From the NCBI GenBank assembly GCA_905250075.1, contig CAJNOP010000136.1:186001-250000 (forward strand): DNA of 64,000 nucleotides, given 5' to 3'. The DNA is from Rotaria sp. Silwood1 (lineage: Eukaryota > Rotifera > Eurotatoria > Philodinida > Philodinidae). The notes below the pieces were generated by a model. It made no database searches. It was not told where the DNA came from and saw only the letters and a list, made by a program, of their open reading frames with translations. Every line of letters begins with the position of its first letter. The stretch's first letter is position 1. Below are positions 36,626 through 47,679 of this stretch, piece by piece. Position numbers and translations under genes: made by a program.

Positions 36626-39375
36626 ATGGCCAACCAAGGACCATTTGCGATGATGATACAAGAAGAAGAAATAGTTCAATACCAACGTGCCGTATTTCGG
36701 CTCGTTCGTAAGCTTGATCGACGACTTCTTCCATTTTTGGCATTCCTCGAGATTTCTAGATTTGGCTTTCAAGTTGCCATAGGTATTATTCTAATACGTT
36801 TCAAGCATATTCCAAAAAAGATTTTCAAATGTTTACAGGTCATGGCCTGCTTACTGCTTTCAAATGTGATCTGAATTTGACCACAGAGGAAAATAACTGG
36901 GCGACATCAGCCTTTTTTATTGCATATGTAAGTTTCTTCTTGGTGTTTTCCTCCTCCAATGGAAAAACGACTCAGTCTGCTTTTGAGCAATTTTATTCAA
37001 AAAAATCATACGTATATTAATCTGTAGCTAACCTTCGCAATTCCGAGCAGTTTAATATTGCGCTTGCTTGGTGCGACACGTTATTTATCACTAAGTTTAA
37101 TTTCATGGGGCGCAATTACGATTGGCATGGCTTTTGTAACAAATGCTCGTCAACTGATCGTTCTTCGATTTCTTCTCGTAAGTCAATCAAACATTTAACA
37201 ATAGATATCTTAAGACATATTGTCAATCAAGGGCATGGTTATAGCTGGCTATTTTCCAGGCATCATCACTTATTTTTCCTTATGGTATCCAAAACGAGAA
37301 CAAATCATGAGAATTGCTATATTTTGTACTGCCACATTCGGCTCGGGAGCACTCGTTGGCATTCTGGTAATTATGTCAATCGCAATCGTAAGCCTGCTAA
37401 TTGACAATAGTTTTTTAGGCGTATGCAAGCAGCAAAATGAACGGCGTTGCCAATTTGAAAAGTTGGCAATGGCTCTTTTTGCTCCCAGGACTGCCTGTCA
37501 TCCCAGTAGGTATTGTCACTTATCTCGCTCTTGGCAATATACCTGAAACTGTCCAATGTAAGACTAAATAGAAGAACATTCTTAAAAATATTTATTCATT
37601 CACATTCACATCAGGGTTAGATAATTGTGAGAAAGACTTTCTTACAAACCTCCTTCGACATGATGCAGGTGTGGCGAATAGTGAGCGAGCATCGGACTCG
37701 TTGATATCATGGCGACAAGTGTGGTATGTGTTTGTCGATTGGCGAATGTATCTGTATGCTACTATAAGTATCGGCGATTTGGGTGGCATAAAATGTCTTA
37801 TGACATCTTTGCCGTCCATGATGAAGGGTTTAGATTACTCTATCGAAGAAGCACACTTAATGACAATACTTCCATATGTTATCAGTTGCTTAGCTATACT
37901 GTTGGGTGGCTATTCATCGTCACGTCGTAACGAACATGGTTTCCATCATGTTTTTTTTCTATGCATTGGTCTACTCGGTTTCATATTGATGATAAATCTT
38001 GAACATCGGAGCAAAGTAGCCGTGTATGTCAGTGTTTGTATTGCTTGTTGTGGAACGTTCTCAGCACTCTCTATCCTTTGGTCGTGGTTCACAAATAATG
38101 TGGGAGGTAACACAAAGCGGACCGTAGCTGTCGGTATGATGTCGGGTATTGGACAGATAGGCGCCATCATACAGCCTCAGGTAAGGAAGGACTTGTCATC
38201 TGACGACGGAGTCCATCCAACTGTGAACCGTCGTTTGAGCTCATATGTTGCTCATAGGTACGGCTCATAAGTTAGATAAAAATCGTAAAAGTGTTCGTGC
38301 TATAAGGTCTTTCCTCTCGAGTTATGGCTAGTTTTAGAGCTGTACCGCTCACGTGAGGGGCGGTCGCTCACGCTCATATGAGCGCACATGCGCGTGAGCG
38401 GTACAGCCCTAGTCATATGAGCGTGAGCGACCACCCCTCACCTGAGCATGAGCGTAGGGCTGTACCACTCACGCTCATGAGCGCTGATATGAGCGTGAGC
38501 GAAAAAGCGCTCACGCTCATGTGCGCTCATATGAACGTGAGCGACCACCCCTCACGTGAGCATCAGCGTCAGCGAAAAAACGCTCACGCTCATATGAGCG
38601 CTCATGAGCGTGAGCGGTACAGCCCTAGCCTAGTTTTTCTGAATTTTCAGCCTATTACAAGGCATTATGAGAAAAACCGTATCAAGGAGTTTTCGCGTGA
38701 AAATTTCCCCAATACTAGACATCATGGTCCTTATCATATCTTGAAAATTCCAGCACAAACGAATGTTTCTGTTTCGAGATAACATGTTTTCCAAAACCAG
38801 TACTTTATTGCAAAAGCTCTAAAAATAGTCGATTTTTGAGGTATTCTATATCGTAGGACAAAGTAATCCGTTTCAGCTGAAACTTGCAGCATATAACAAG
38901 GACCATGATGTCTATTCTTGGAAAAATTTTCAGGTGGAAAACTCTTTGTTGCGATTTTTCTCATAATATCTTGTGATACGCTGAAAATTCAGTAAAATAA
39001 CCGTAACATGAGAGGAAAAGTCTCATGGCACTAACCCTTTTATGGCTTTATCTAACTTATGAGCCCTACCTACGAGCAAAGTATGAGCTCAAATGGTGTT
39101 TATCAGTTAGATGAGTTTCTTTGTGAGCGTTCAATTCAATGATAGGTCCTTTTGCCATACAGGTGCAACGTGTGGAAGACAAATTAGTATCTCGACAAGA
39201 CCACATCATCGCCATTGGTTTCCTAGTCGGTGCACTCATTATGACTTTGATTCTACGCATCTGCCTGATGATGGAAAATCGTCGACGAGAGTATCTGTCA
39301 AACGACGATTATAATCGTGAAGCAACTATTGAAGAGCCTTGTGATTGGGTAAATATTGAAGATATATTTGCGTAG
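36626..39375 (+). CDS. MFS transporter, anion:cation symporter (ACS) type, intact, seven exons
   Basis: Exons 36626-36782, 36839-36927, 37028-37177, 37232-37366, 37419-37557, 37615-38180 and 39163-39375 join in phase at GT-AG junctions to give 482 residues, the usual size of the family; the TTG six bases upstream is ignored in favour of ATG. Landmarks: RKLDRRLLPFL near residue 29 before TM1, FFIAY...AIPSSLILRLLGATRY (motif-A region), YFPGIITYFSLWYPKREQ in the TM4-5 region, WQWLFLLPGLP before TM6, IPETVQWL opening the central loop, and the C-terminal MENRRREYLSNDDYNREA. These are typical of ACS-family permeases such as fungal nicotinate (Tna1) and allantoate (Dal5) carriers; the substrate cannot be read from sequence and is probably a small organic anion. 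Plasma-membrane location is inferred. Introns are 52-100 nt except the last (982 nt), swollen by a MITE. A decayed paralogue lies tail to tail at 42.2-44.5 kb. Origin by horizontal transfer is plausible but unproven. Confidence 0.9.
38234..39093. mobile_element. ~860-bp non-autonomous TIR element in the last transporter intron
   Basis: Left end TTTGAGCTCATATGTTGCTC and right end complement TTTGAGCTCATACTTTGCTC; the arms match for about 100 bases, including a shared GGCTCATAAGTTAGATAAA. No clear target duplication. Without it the intron would be about 122 nt, in line with the gene's other introns. It carries the palindromic GCTCACGCTCA block described separately. Confidence 0.75.
38336..38626. 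repeat. palindromic GCTCACGCTCATGAGCG repeat, locus 2
   Basis: Two adjacent hairpin units of CGCTCACGCTCATATGAGC-type palindromes. Ends of the form TAGGGCTGTACC (38453) and GGTACAGCCCTAG (38402-38412 and 38614-38626) behave like terminal inverted repeats with TA at the edge. Same family as the block at 12.7 kb. The open frame across it is an artefact of the repeat. Confidence 0.8.
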
Positions 39376-39474
39376 AGAAATATTTTTCACTATTTTTAGC
39401 ATCCCGATAACCGGTATGTGCTGTGAAACGAACGCAATTGTGCCATAAAACGCTGAAAATGTTTGATATTAGAG

Positions 39475-39690
39475 GTTGTTGGTGGGTGTCGGGTGTAAAG
39501 TATTGGTGTGGGTGGATGTTGGATGTGGGTGTGTAGGTGTTGGGTGTGGATTTGTAGGTGTGGGTGTGGGCGTGCGTAAGTGAATAAAAGATATCTACAC
39601 CCAGATTCGCAGCCTTATCTACACCCACACCGTTGCGGCTACACTAACTCAAACTCCACGACCTAACCAATTACATCCACGCTCAGCACC
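39475..39690. repeat. TGTGGG-like inverted pair 7
   Basis: About 100 bases of GGTGTGGGTG-type repeat, a loop of about 20 bases, then about 95 bases of CTACACCCACACC-type repeat. The loop contains AATAAA at 39583-39588, about 210 bases after the transporter stop codon and the only such signal I see near it. Confidence 0.85.
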
Positions 39691-40302
39691 CACCATTGTA
39701 CTAATGTACCTTTTCTTTATTAAAAAAATCATGCAACTGTTCTAATGTGAGAGAGCCGACTTTAACCATATGTTAACAACTTTAGCCATGAAATTGTTTT
39801 ATTTTCTAAGCATCTAAGATAATGCTTTTCATAAGAAATAATGTCGCTGTGATTATTTAGAAATATCCTCTTATTTCAAAATGGCTACAGATCTCATTAT
39901 TTTTTATAGAGATGATTCAAACGTAACTCCTGTGTACTTGAGCATAAAACCTAGAAGTATAATTAAATCTACAAGGACAATCCAATCTAGTCAATTTTAA
40001 AACGATCATTGATTTCGAGGTGATTCTATACGAATATGGTTATATGCATTGAGTGTGATGCTTGCACTATTTTGTTGCTCGATATGGAAATTTTGATTGT
40101 TAGCTGCTTTTCGAAAGTATTTTTAATCGGCTCTTTTTCGAATTAGAAATAAAACGAAAAGTTGCATCTTTGAGTAACAGTTTTTGTCAATCTCGTTTGA
40201 CTGATTGTTCTTATAATGACAACAAATATCATAGCAATTTTATTTTCAACTGAGACAGCACGTTTTAAATGTTGCACACAAGTTCTGGAGCATAGATGTC
40301 TA
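39691..40302. other. intergenic, nothing recognised
   Basis: AT-rich spacer between the convergent 3' ends of the transporter and the ADP-ribosyltransferase. No repeat or coding frame worth naming. Confidence 0.4.
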
Positions 40303-41460
40303 TTATCGCAGATTTGATACATACGATGGGATAATTTTTATATGGACCATCTGTCGCCCTGAAATATCATCCAACTCGACTTTGGTCACTCGAAATCTTG
40401 TTCCAGGTTTTAATAAGATTTCTCGTTCACTCTCAAAATATGTATTTGTGTCTAAATCAGTATATTGATCCATGGATAAATGGCGTTCAATTTCGATGAT
40501 GTACAAAGTATTCAATCCAAAGTATTCGGCAACAATGCGATCGGCTGAAGTCGAAACGAATGAAAGCCATTTGAAATATTCTTCTTTTCGCCCAACTGCT
40601 TGTCGATATTCTTCAATCATTTTATGTGGAACACTATCACCTCGGTATACAGTCATCGAATGAGATTTGTTTCGATGAGGCAGTTCCAGAAGATGATGAC
40701 CATGAATATGACGACCAATACAATTATAAACAAGATAACAGTAGGGGCCTAGTGTATCAAGCTTCGTTCGATCATCGTCACGTAATGCAGTATTAACAGT
40801 ACGAAAGAGATAACATTGTTTTGTATATAGTTTTATACAACAATCTTGCAATTTTTTCATTCTTTTCTTTTCATTCATCTTAGAAGATTCATCTTTAGCC
40901 GAATTCAAAATACGTACAATATCGTTGACAATATATTCTGGTTCCTTACGACCTTCATATTTTAAACCGTTGATAAGAGCAGGAAAGATATAATTAAATT
41001 TCACATCAAGTTTTCCATTAGTAAATTTCAGTAACCAATCACGAACAAATTGTGAACCATGATAAGCTGTATCAACACCAGTACTACATTGTAAAGTCGT
41101 ATTCAATGGGAAGGATAATCTTTCGCAACGAGTGGGGTCAAGTTTTGTCTTTCTCTCAATCTCTCTAAATACAGTCATTGGACATCGTCGAATAGGCCGG
41201 CGGCACTTTGGATCTTCTATGCACACTTCTAACAGCTCTATGAAATCAATGCGGTAAGTGTCATTGATAAACGTTTCTTGAAAACCATTTCTAAAGGCAT
41301 TTTCCAAAGATGATGATATTTCAGTCGGGTACGGAATCCATTCGGCAGCTTGAGCAGTATCTGATAGATTTCTATATGTATGAAATAACCAAATAATTTC
41401 AGTTTCTGATGGTGGCGGAGAAATTTGGCGAACAGAAATCAATTTTACTGATGAGTCCAT
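40303..41460 (-). CDS. WWE-domain NAD:arginine ADP-ribosyltransferase
   Basis: Single-exon frame of 385 residues from the ATG at 41460 (a TTG six codons upstream is not needed). Residues 20-80 form a WWE-type domain (W24, then EWIPYP around W41, a FRNGF turn and YRIDF). After a charged linker the C-terminal half is an ART fold with the R-S-ExE signature: TVYRG (Arg 273), FVSTS (Ser 303) and SEREILL (Glu 345 and Glu 347). The two glutamates in ExE spacing predict arginine-specific mono-ADP-ribosylation using NAD+ (family knowledge). WWE domains bind ADP-ribose-containing ligands or partner proteins. No signal peptide, so an intracellular enzyme is likely. All catalytic residues are present, so it looks functional. 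Such genes are greatly expanded in bdelloid rotifers. It sits between the intact transporter and its decayed paralogue, transcribed opposite to the intact copy. Confidence 0.92.
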   Translation of the reverse strand: MDSSVKLISVRQISPPPSETEIIWLFHTYRNLSDTAQAAEWIPYPTEISSSLENAFRNGFQETFINDTYRIDFIELLEVCIEDPKCRRPIRRCPMTVFREIERKTKLDPTRCERLSFPLNTTLQCSTGVDTAYHGSQFVRDWLLKFTNGKLDVKFNYIFPALINGLKYEGRKEPEYIVNDIVRILNSAKDESSKMNEKKRMKKLQDCCIKLYTKQCYLFRTVNTALRDDDRTKLDTLGPYCYLVYNCIGRHIHGHHLLELPHRNKSHSMTVYRGDSVPHKMIEEYRQAVGRKEEYFKWLSFVSTSADRIVAEYFGLNTLYIIEIERHLSMDQYTDLDTNTYFESEREILLKPGTRFRVTKVELDDISGRQMVHIKIIPSYVSNLR

Positions 41461-42220
41461 GCTGACGTTCGATTCCAAACACTCAAGATTTAGTTAAGAA
41501 AACTTGTTTTGTAAAGATAGAAATTTTGCTTGATTAATGCATCATTTGTAAATCAATACGATGACTTAAAACTTTCTAAAATAAACATTAGTTAATCTAG
41601 AAAAGAACATTCATAACAATTTGTATCTTTCGAATTCAAAAATCATCCACACTAGCATTATATTCTTGTCTTCAAATCCTTCAATACAATGTACGGCTAA
41701 TCTCCGTGTATTATTAATATTTTTCGTACAAAGGCAGAGGTTTTTTGAATCATGCCTAAATAGCAAAAAACATTCTTATTCTTTCTCGATATGCACCTAT
41801 AATGCAGGTGAAATGAAATGCTGAATAAATACATTCTCTTAGTTGCTAATTGGCATGTGCTTATTTAATTAGTGAAAGCAAATATTTGGAAATATACAAA
41901 ATCAGAAGTTTCTTCGTCTTATCTTTTGGTTTTATATAATAATAGAATCCAAATTAATATAAACGATGGAATCCAAAGCAAAATTGAATATGCAGTCAAA
42001 CATTTATCTATCGTTTCGAAATCCTAATTTGCTTTTGAAAAATAACATTTCCACGAGTACGCTTGATGGTGTTTTTATTTCAAATAAATGGTTATTATAT
42101 TTTTTCAAAAAAGATTTGCCTTGTACTCTTCTCATCTTCATAGCATAAAATGACATTCGATGCTTTTACATATTCAACTTATGTTATAGTACGTACCGGA
42201 CGTCCAGATCCTAAATATGC
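41461..42220. other. intergenic, nothing recognised
   Basis: AT-rich spacer containing the presumed promoter of the ADP-ribosyltransferase on the minus strand. No convincing TATA box could be chosen and the short open frames resemble nothing known. Confidence 0.4.
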
Positions 42221-44538
42221 TTAAAAAATATTTTTGTTTTCCAGCATAATATCAACTCTCCCTTTATCGCATGGTTCTGCAATCGCGACGTCTCTATCAT
42301 ATTCATCGCGTGATAAATGTTCTCGCCGTTGATTTTCTCTAATCAAACTCTTGCGTAAAATAATAGTGCTTATTAAAGCAAGCATCCCTGCTCCAGTAAA
42401 CATTGAATGTCTTCGTTGATAAGTCGACTTATCAATTTCACGATAGATCTAAACGAAAAAAGATTCTTTTTTCTTAGTTATCATGCTTGAACTACACAAC
42501 TTAAGTTCTTAAGAGAGTGTTCATGAGAGGATCGAATACAAGAAACACTCGGTAATTTTTTTTTCCTTTGTTTTGTTGTGCTGAGTCAACACATCAATGT
42601 CTAAAACTATCGAGCTCAAAATTTTACATTCCAATACCTTTTCTTTGAAAAGTTAGCCAATACCGACTTTTGGCACTATCGTACCTTTTTCGGAAAAAAA
42701 AAGAAAAAATTCTCTATAAAAGCTGTGCCAGGTTGTGTTGCAACAGATTATTCAAATTTTTCATGGTAGATATCAAAAGATAGAGAATTAAAAGCTGAGT
42801 AAATTAATCTACATGAATGCAATATAATGTTTTGCAACTCATGTTTTAAAAAGTGAACATGATCGAGTCAAAAGTCGTATTTTTGTTCAGTTAGAAAAAC
42901 CAATTTATTTAGTGTAGTGTTTCAAAGTCAGAATTCCTCAAGTTAAATCTTGGGTGTGGGTGTGAAAGTGTCAGACTTCTTGTAGCTTACAACAGCGTAC
43001 ACATCTACACCCTCAAAATGCAATATCAGATCTTAGATGTAGTGATTCTAGACAAATATGAAAACTAATTATTTGTGAAATACTTGCCAAGACTGCTCCG
43101 AAAATACAACTAATAATCGCCCCTCCAAAGAAGAGAGATATTCTCATCGTTTGCTCTGTTTTTCGATATCACAAAGAAAAATAAATGGTAATGTCAGGAA
43201 AATAAACTACTACGACAATTCTCTTTAATGTACAGATCATAAAATCTCGTAATAACTCTATTTTTTGAATAACTTACGAGGAGAAGACGAACTGCGAATA
43301 GTTTTCTATTATTTTTTTTTACAAAAGCCTTATCAAATATAGTAGCTCTCCGTAACATCATACTTAATGCTGAATAGCATTTTGCACCGAGATAACGTAG
43401 TAAAACAAAACTAGAAATTCCAAAGAGTATCTACAAGAAAAACATAAAAGAACAAATATTCAATTGATAGGATTCACAAGCAAATGTAGACTGCTCTACT
43501 TTTCCTGAAAACAAAAGCGCCACTCATCTTCAACCCTAATCTGAAACATAGATGCATTAAAGTCAATGGAATAAACAGAAGCCTTGATTACGTTTAGTTA
43601 TAAGCTTTTAAAAAAAAGATCGGTCATCTTTGCCGGTTAGATAATACTTCCGATGAGTTGAATATTATTAGACAGATTCAGACGTTCGTGCAGTTTTGAA
43701 TGTGAGATTAGAAATAGTATCTACGTCGTCAAGAAATATCCGATCTACAAGACTATTAAGTCTGCTAGTGTTACTGTTTTCAGAAAAGGAGTCAAACAAG
43801 CTGGATTGCTCTTAACTTCTGTGTAAAGTCTCAAGTGGCCTGACGATGAGTAAATATATGGTGCCGTAGTTTATATTAGTCTCTAGGGAATGATTTTTCG
43901 CCTCATTCTTCCCAAGGAAGCCATAGTAGGTATAATGAACATAATGCACAATAAAGCCTTAATGGCCACTATTGCCATAGCGAACATCAAGAGAGACCCG
44001 GTATGACTCCTTCCGCAGTACACACGTCGACAAAGATTGCTTATACATATTTTAACCTCTTACTTCACATTCTATTGGTCGAAACAATATTGCTTGATGA
44101 AAAACATTGTTCCAAGTCATTGATTGAGTTTAGAAAATTCGCTGGTTTTCGAAAATCTATTTTGTTTCCGGAAAGTCGTATAAGGCATCATATGAAATGT
44201 TTTGTGTCAATACCTTTCAACCGCTATTAGATAAAAGATTTTAAACAAACTGTATAGCCTAATTGTTGCGACCCCTTCATTTATCTCAGTGTCATCGTTG
44301 TCATCTGCAGTATATTGTGTTCGACTATAACTTACATAAGTCATGTAATACAAAGAGATTGTTCATCCCTCTTCTTCTGGTGATAAATCGAGATCAGTTT
44401 TAAAATAGTTATTTGAGTATGATCTATAAAAAATGAAATGATAATAAACAGAAGAATATGTTTATCAAATTTTCTCATTAATTGACAAATAGCATTTTGA
44501 AGTCGCACCGTTTCTAAGCTGGAATCGATAGATCTCAT
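42221..44538 (-). pseudogene. decayed paralogue of the ACS-type MFS transporter
   Basis: Minus-strand pieces align in order with the intact gene. 44538-44336 corresponds to exons 1 and 2 without the intron (MRKFDKHILLF..., then DLDLSPEEEG...YYMTY and a GTAAGT donor), with a frame shift at the join and TGA where the intact copy has Trp. 43430-43278 matches exon 3 (LLRYLGAKCYSALS... RLLL and GTAAGT). About 43193-43075 matches exon 4 (YRKTEQTMRISLFFGG), again with TGA for the Trp of SLWYP. 42448-42221 matches exon 7 (ENQRREHLSRDEYDRDVAIAEPCD). The regions equivalent to exons 5 and 6, about half of the protein, are missing; a TGTGGG-like pair lies in their place. It cannot encode a working carrier. 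Retained exon borders show it arose by DNA duplication rather than retroposition. Confidence 0.85.
42953..43015. repeat. TGTGGG-like inverted pair 8
   Basis: TGGGTGTGGGTGTGAAAGTG, about 30 bases of spacer, then ACACATCTACACCCTC. It lies exactly where exons 5 and 6 of the decayed transporter are missing. Confidence 0.65.
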
Positions 44539-45362
44539 CCTACGCCGTAAAATATTATCTACATCATTCAGACAAAGACATGCCTAATTGATATCTACAC
44601 AACTTATCTACAGGTAGTTCACTTTCTCATTGTTGACCTGCAGATGGTCATAATTAATTAACTTGGCGTGATAAAACGCTGAAATTTACACTGCAGCAAG
44701 ATGTATGAAAGTACCAGTTCCACTAAAATTTTCATTTCATTTGTTGAAGCTATGATGGCTTAAACAGAACAGAAACGCATGGGAACGTAGTCTTTCAAAA
44801 GGACCTCTACTATTCGAGCGACATAGAAAAAGATCGCATTTCTAGAAAATTTGTCACTCTGACCAAAATGTTTTCATTTGTGTGTGTGGCTAATTCATCA
44901 GACTTTTCGATGTTAAGGTTTTCTTTTTGTTAGTTTGTTTTGACAGAGAGTCATGGCCGAAACATGACGGTTACATGCTCATCAGAATTGTTGACACTTC
45001 CTGAAAAAACACATTTTTTATAGGTTTAACAACAATACTAGATGATCTAATCATATCAAATTGTAGCTCATCCTCTAACGATACTACCATTATTTGCATT
45101 TTTTAAAATCCGTAAGTAGTCGTCGAAATATGATCGTACACAAAACACCGTTTGTCTCAGAATTTCCACATAAAAAATGTTCGATTTTGGCTAGCGACTA
45201 TCATGTATTCTCGTCCTTATTGAAAACAAATGGCATATATCAGTAGGGTATATACGAAAATCGATGGAAAATTTTTCAACGAGTAAGTACGGCCATCTTA
45301 TGTTGGAGAAATGTTCTGCTCAACTTTGATTAAGCATGATCCATTTAGCGATGTAGACTGTA
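44539..45362. other. nothing recognised
   Basis: AT-rich sequence upstream of the decayed transporter and before the Tc1-like element. No homology or repeat noticed. Confidence 0.4.
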
Positions 45363-46394
45363 CAGTACTGGGCAAATTTATAGAATTACTCCAAAGATTT
45401 TGATGCTTTCTATTGTAATTGTTTTCTGTTATTTATCAGGCATTGCACCGATAGTATTTAGAATCTTACAAAAGTATTTTAAATGTTTCAAATAGTTTTT
45501 ATCAAATATTATTCTATAAATCCTCACTGAACCTCGTAGTTAGACATAATGGGTCGAGCTAAAGTAAGCTCGAATATAAGAGAGCATCACTTGTAACTGA
45601 TGATCCAGATTTGTTGCGATTATATAAGAAAGATCGAACCAGATATTATCATATGCTATCATTGGAACTGGTTCCCCTCAAATTGTAAACGTCCAAGTCC
45701 TCGAACAGTTCATTGGCGTCTAGTGGACATCGGTAACAAAAGGTATAGAGCAGTACAGATGCTGTTAAGAAAATCTGCTCAATAGAAACAACGACTTTCT
45801 TTTGTTAATTAACATTAATATTGGGTGAATAAGTGGAGCAACAATATTTCTAGTAATGGGGCATGCTTTGAAGTATTAAATCGAAAAGATGTTACATTAA
45901 TTCGTCATTTACAAACGAAAAATGATGCATCCTTCAATTTTTATTCAGAGGATCCAAAGTGGTGAATGATGTTTAAGCGCCTGAGGCTTATGTCAGATGA
46001 TACTCGTGACTCGTTGGCCATGTATTATGGGAACAGTCATGAACTAGCAAATGTTAAGGTCATCAAAGAAGCATTACCTTCTTTCATTAAAGCTATATTT
46101 GATGCATGGAACAACACCTGTGTTTATGCATGACAATGGGACTCCCTCGCCGGCTGAAATATACCGTGAAATGGTTCAGAATCATAAGCATCATTATTAT
46201 GAAACATCTGACTTCAAAATGATCAGATTTAAATCGCATTGAAAGGGTCAAGAAAGGTGAGCTCCACATGTAAACTCCAAATTTGGAGCTCACTTTCCCA
46301 TCCACGTTTTACCATAAAATACAGTCCATGTTTTTCGGTTTAAAGCAGTACGGCCCTATTTGACTGAGAAACTAGATCGAGTTATATCTGATGT

Positions 46395-46625
46395 TCAATA
46401 GATACATTGCACGGGATGCTAGAGGCATCACCTGGGATCCTAGTAGCATCACCTGTGATGCTAGAGGCATCATCTGTGACGCTAGAGGCATCACCTGGGA
46501 TGCTAAAGGCCTCACCTGGGATGCCAAAGGCCTCACATGGGATGCTAGAGGCATCACCTGAAATGCTAGTAGCATCACCTGGGATGCTAGAGGCATCACC
46601 TGGGATGCTCGGGGCATCACCTGGG
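46395..46625. repeat. 21-bp minisatellite, left arm
   Basis: About eleven units of ATGCTAGAGGCATCACCTGGG type. Because 21 is a multiple of three, all frames can stay open; these are not genes. Confidence 0.9.
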
Positions 46626-46759
46626 TAGCCGTGGGGAGTAACCGTTACCAGTTATCGGGGAAAGGGGGCAACGGTCCTCCTCTTCAGGTACTGTTGGGTC
46701 CTCAAGCGATACCATAGGGGGGGGTACCCTTGGGTGCTCAAGGGCTACGTATGGGCCCT

Positions 46760-47200
46760 GGTCGCTTCTATCACTGAGAAATAGAACCTCGCAATTCCAT
46801 TGGTCGAAACATGGACCAATTAGATTTCAGGGGGCTTTTTCTTTCTTATTATTCGGACAACCACTAGTCAAGTTCGGGCGGATCCTAGGGTTATCGAGGA
46901 TTCTCTATCGAATGAGGGGTATATATGTGGGTCTCTGTAGCTTCTATCACTGAGAAATAGAACCTCACGATCCCATTGGTCGAAAAATGGACCAATCAGT
47001 TCTCAGGAGACCTTTTCTTGGTTATTATTCGGACAACCACTAGACATGTTCGGGCGGATCCTAGGGTTATCGAGGATTCTCTACCGAATAAGGGGTATAT
47101 GTATGGGGCTCCGTCGCTTCTATCACTGAGAAATAGAAACCCCCAATCTTATTGGTTCCTTGTTGAAAATGCAGATTTCTGATTGCTTCTTCGGTATTAT
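46760..47200 (+). repeat. tandem repeat of ~176-177 bp, about 2.5 copies
   Basis: Each copy starts near TCGCTTCTATCACTGAGAAATAG (46765, 46940, 47117) and contains ATTCGGACAACCACTAG and GATCCTAGGGTTATCGAGG. The third copy is truncated after about 75 bases. Confidence 0.9.
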
Positions 47201-47239
47201 CTCGGAAATTAATGATATAGCAGGATCCAAGAACCGCAC

Positions 47240-47605
47240 GGTACGCCCCTAGGAGAGCTGATGGCGACTTATGGGTACTCCTATAGAATAGCCCCCGGCG
47301 ACTAAGGGGTACCCCCTAGGATAGCCGGTGAGAACTTATGGGTACTCAGCTAAGATAGCCGATGACGACTTATCGGTATCCCCTTGGAGAGCTCACGAGG
47401 GCCTATGGTACCCCTATAGGATAGCCCGGGCGGACTTGTCGTTACCCCGATAGGATAGCCCATGGAGACTTATGGATACGCCATAGGATAGCCCATGAAG
47501 ACTTCTGGGACCCCTACAGTAGGCCTTGTGGACACAAGAGTAGCATCCTTTAGTAGGCCTGGAGGACCCAAGGGTACCCCGCTATAGTAGGCCTTGAGGA
47601 CCCAA
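47240..47605. repeat. 31-bp minisatellite, second locus
   Basis: Diverged units of GACTTATGGGTACCCC...AGGATAGCCC type. They are clearly the same unit as in the foldback element at 35 kb, although the host elements differ. Confidence 0.85.
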
Positions 47606-47679
47606 GGGTACCTCAAGAGTAGGACCGTTACCCCTTTCCCCGGTAACTGGTAACGGTTAGTTCACACTGCTAGCGAGGT

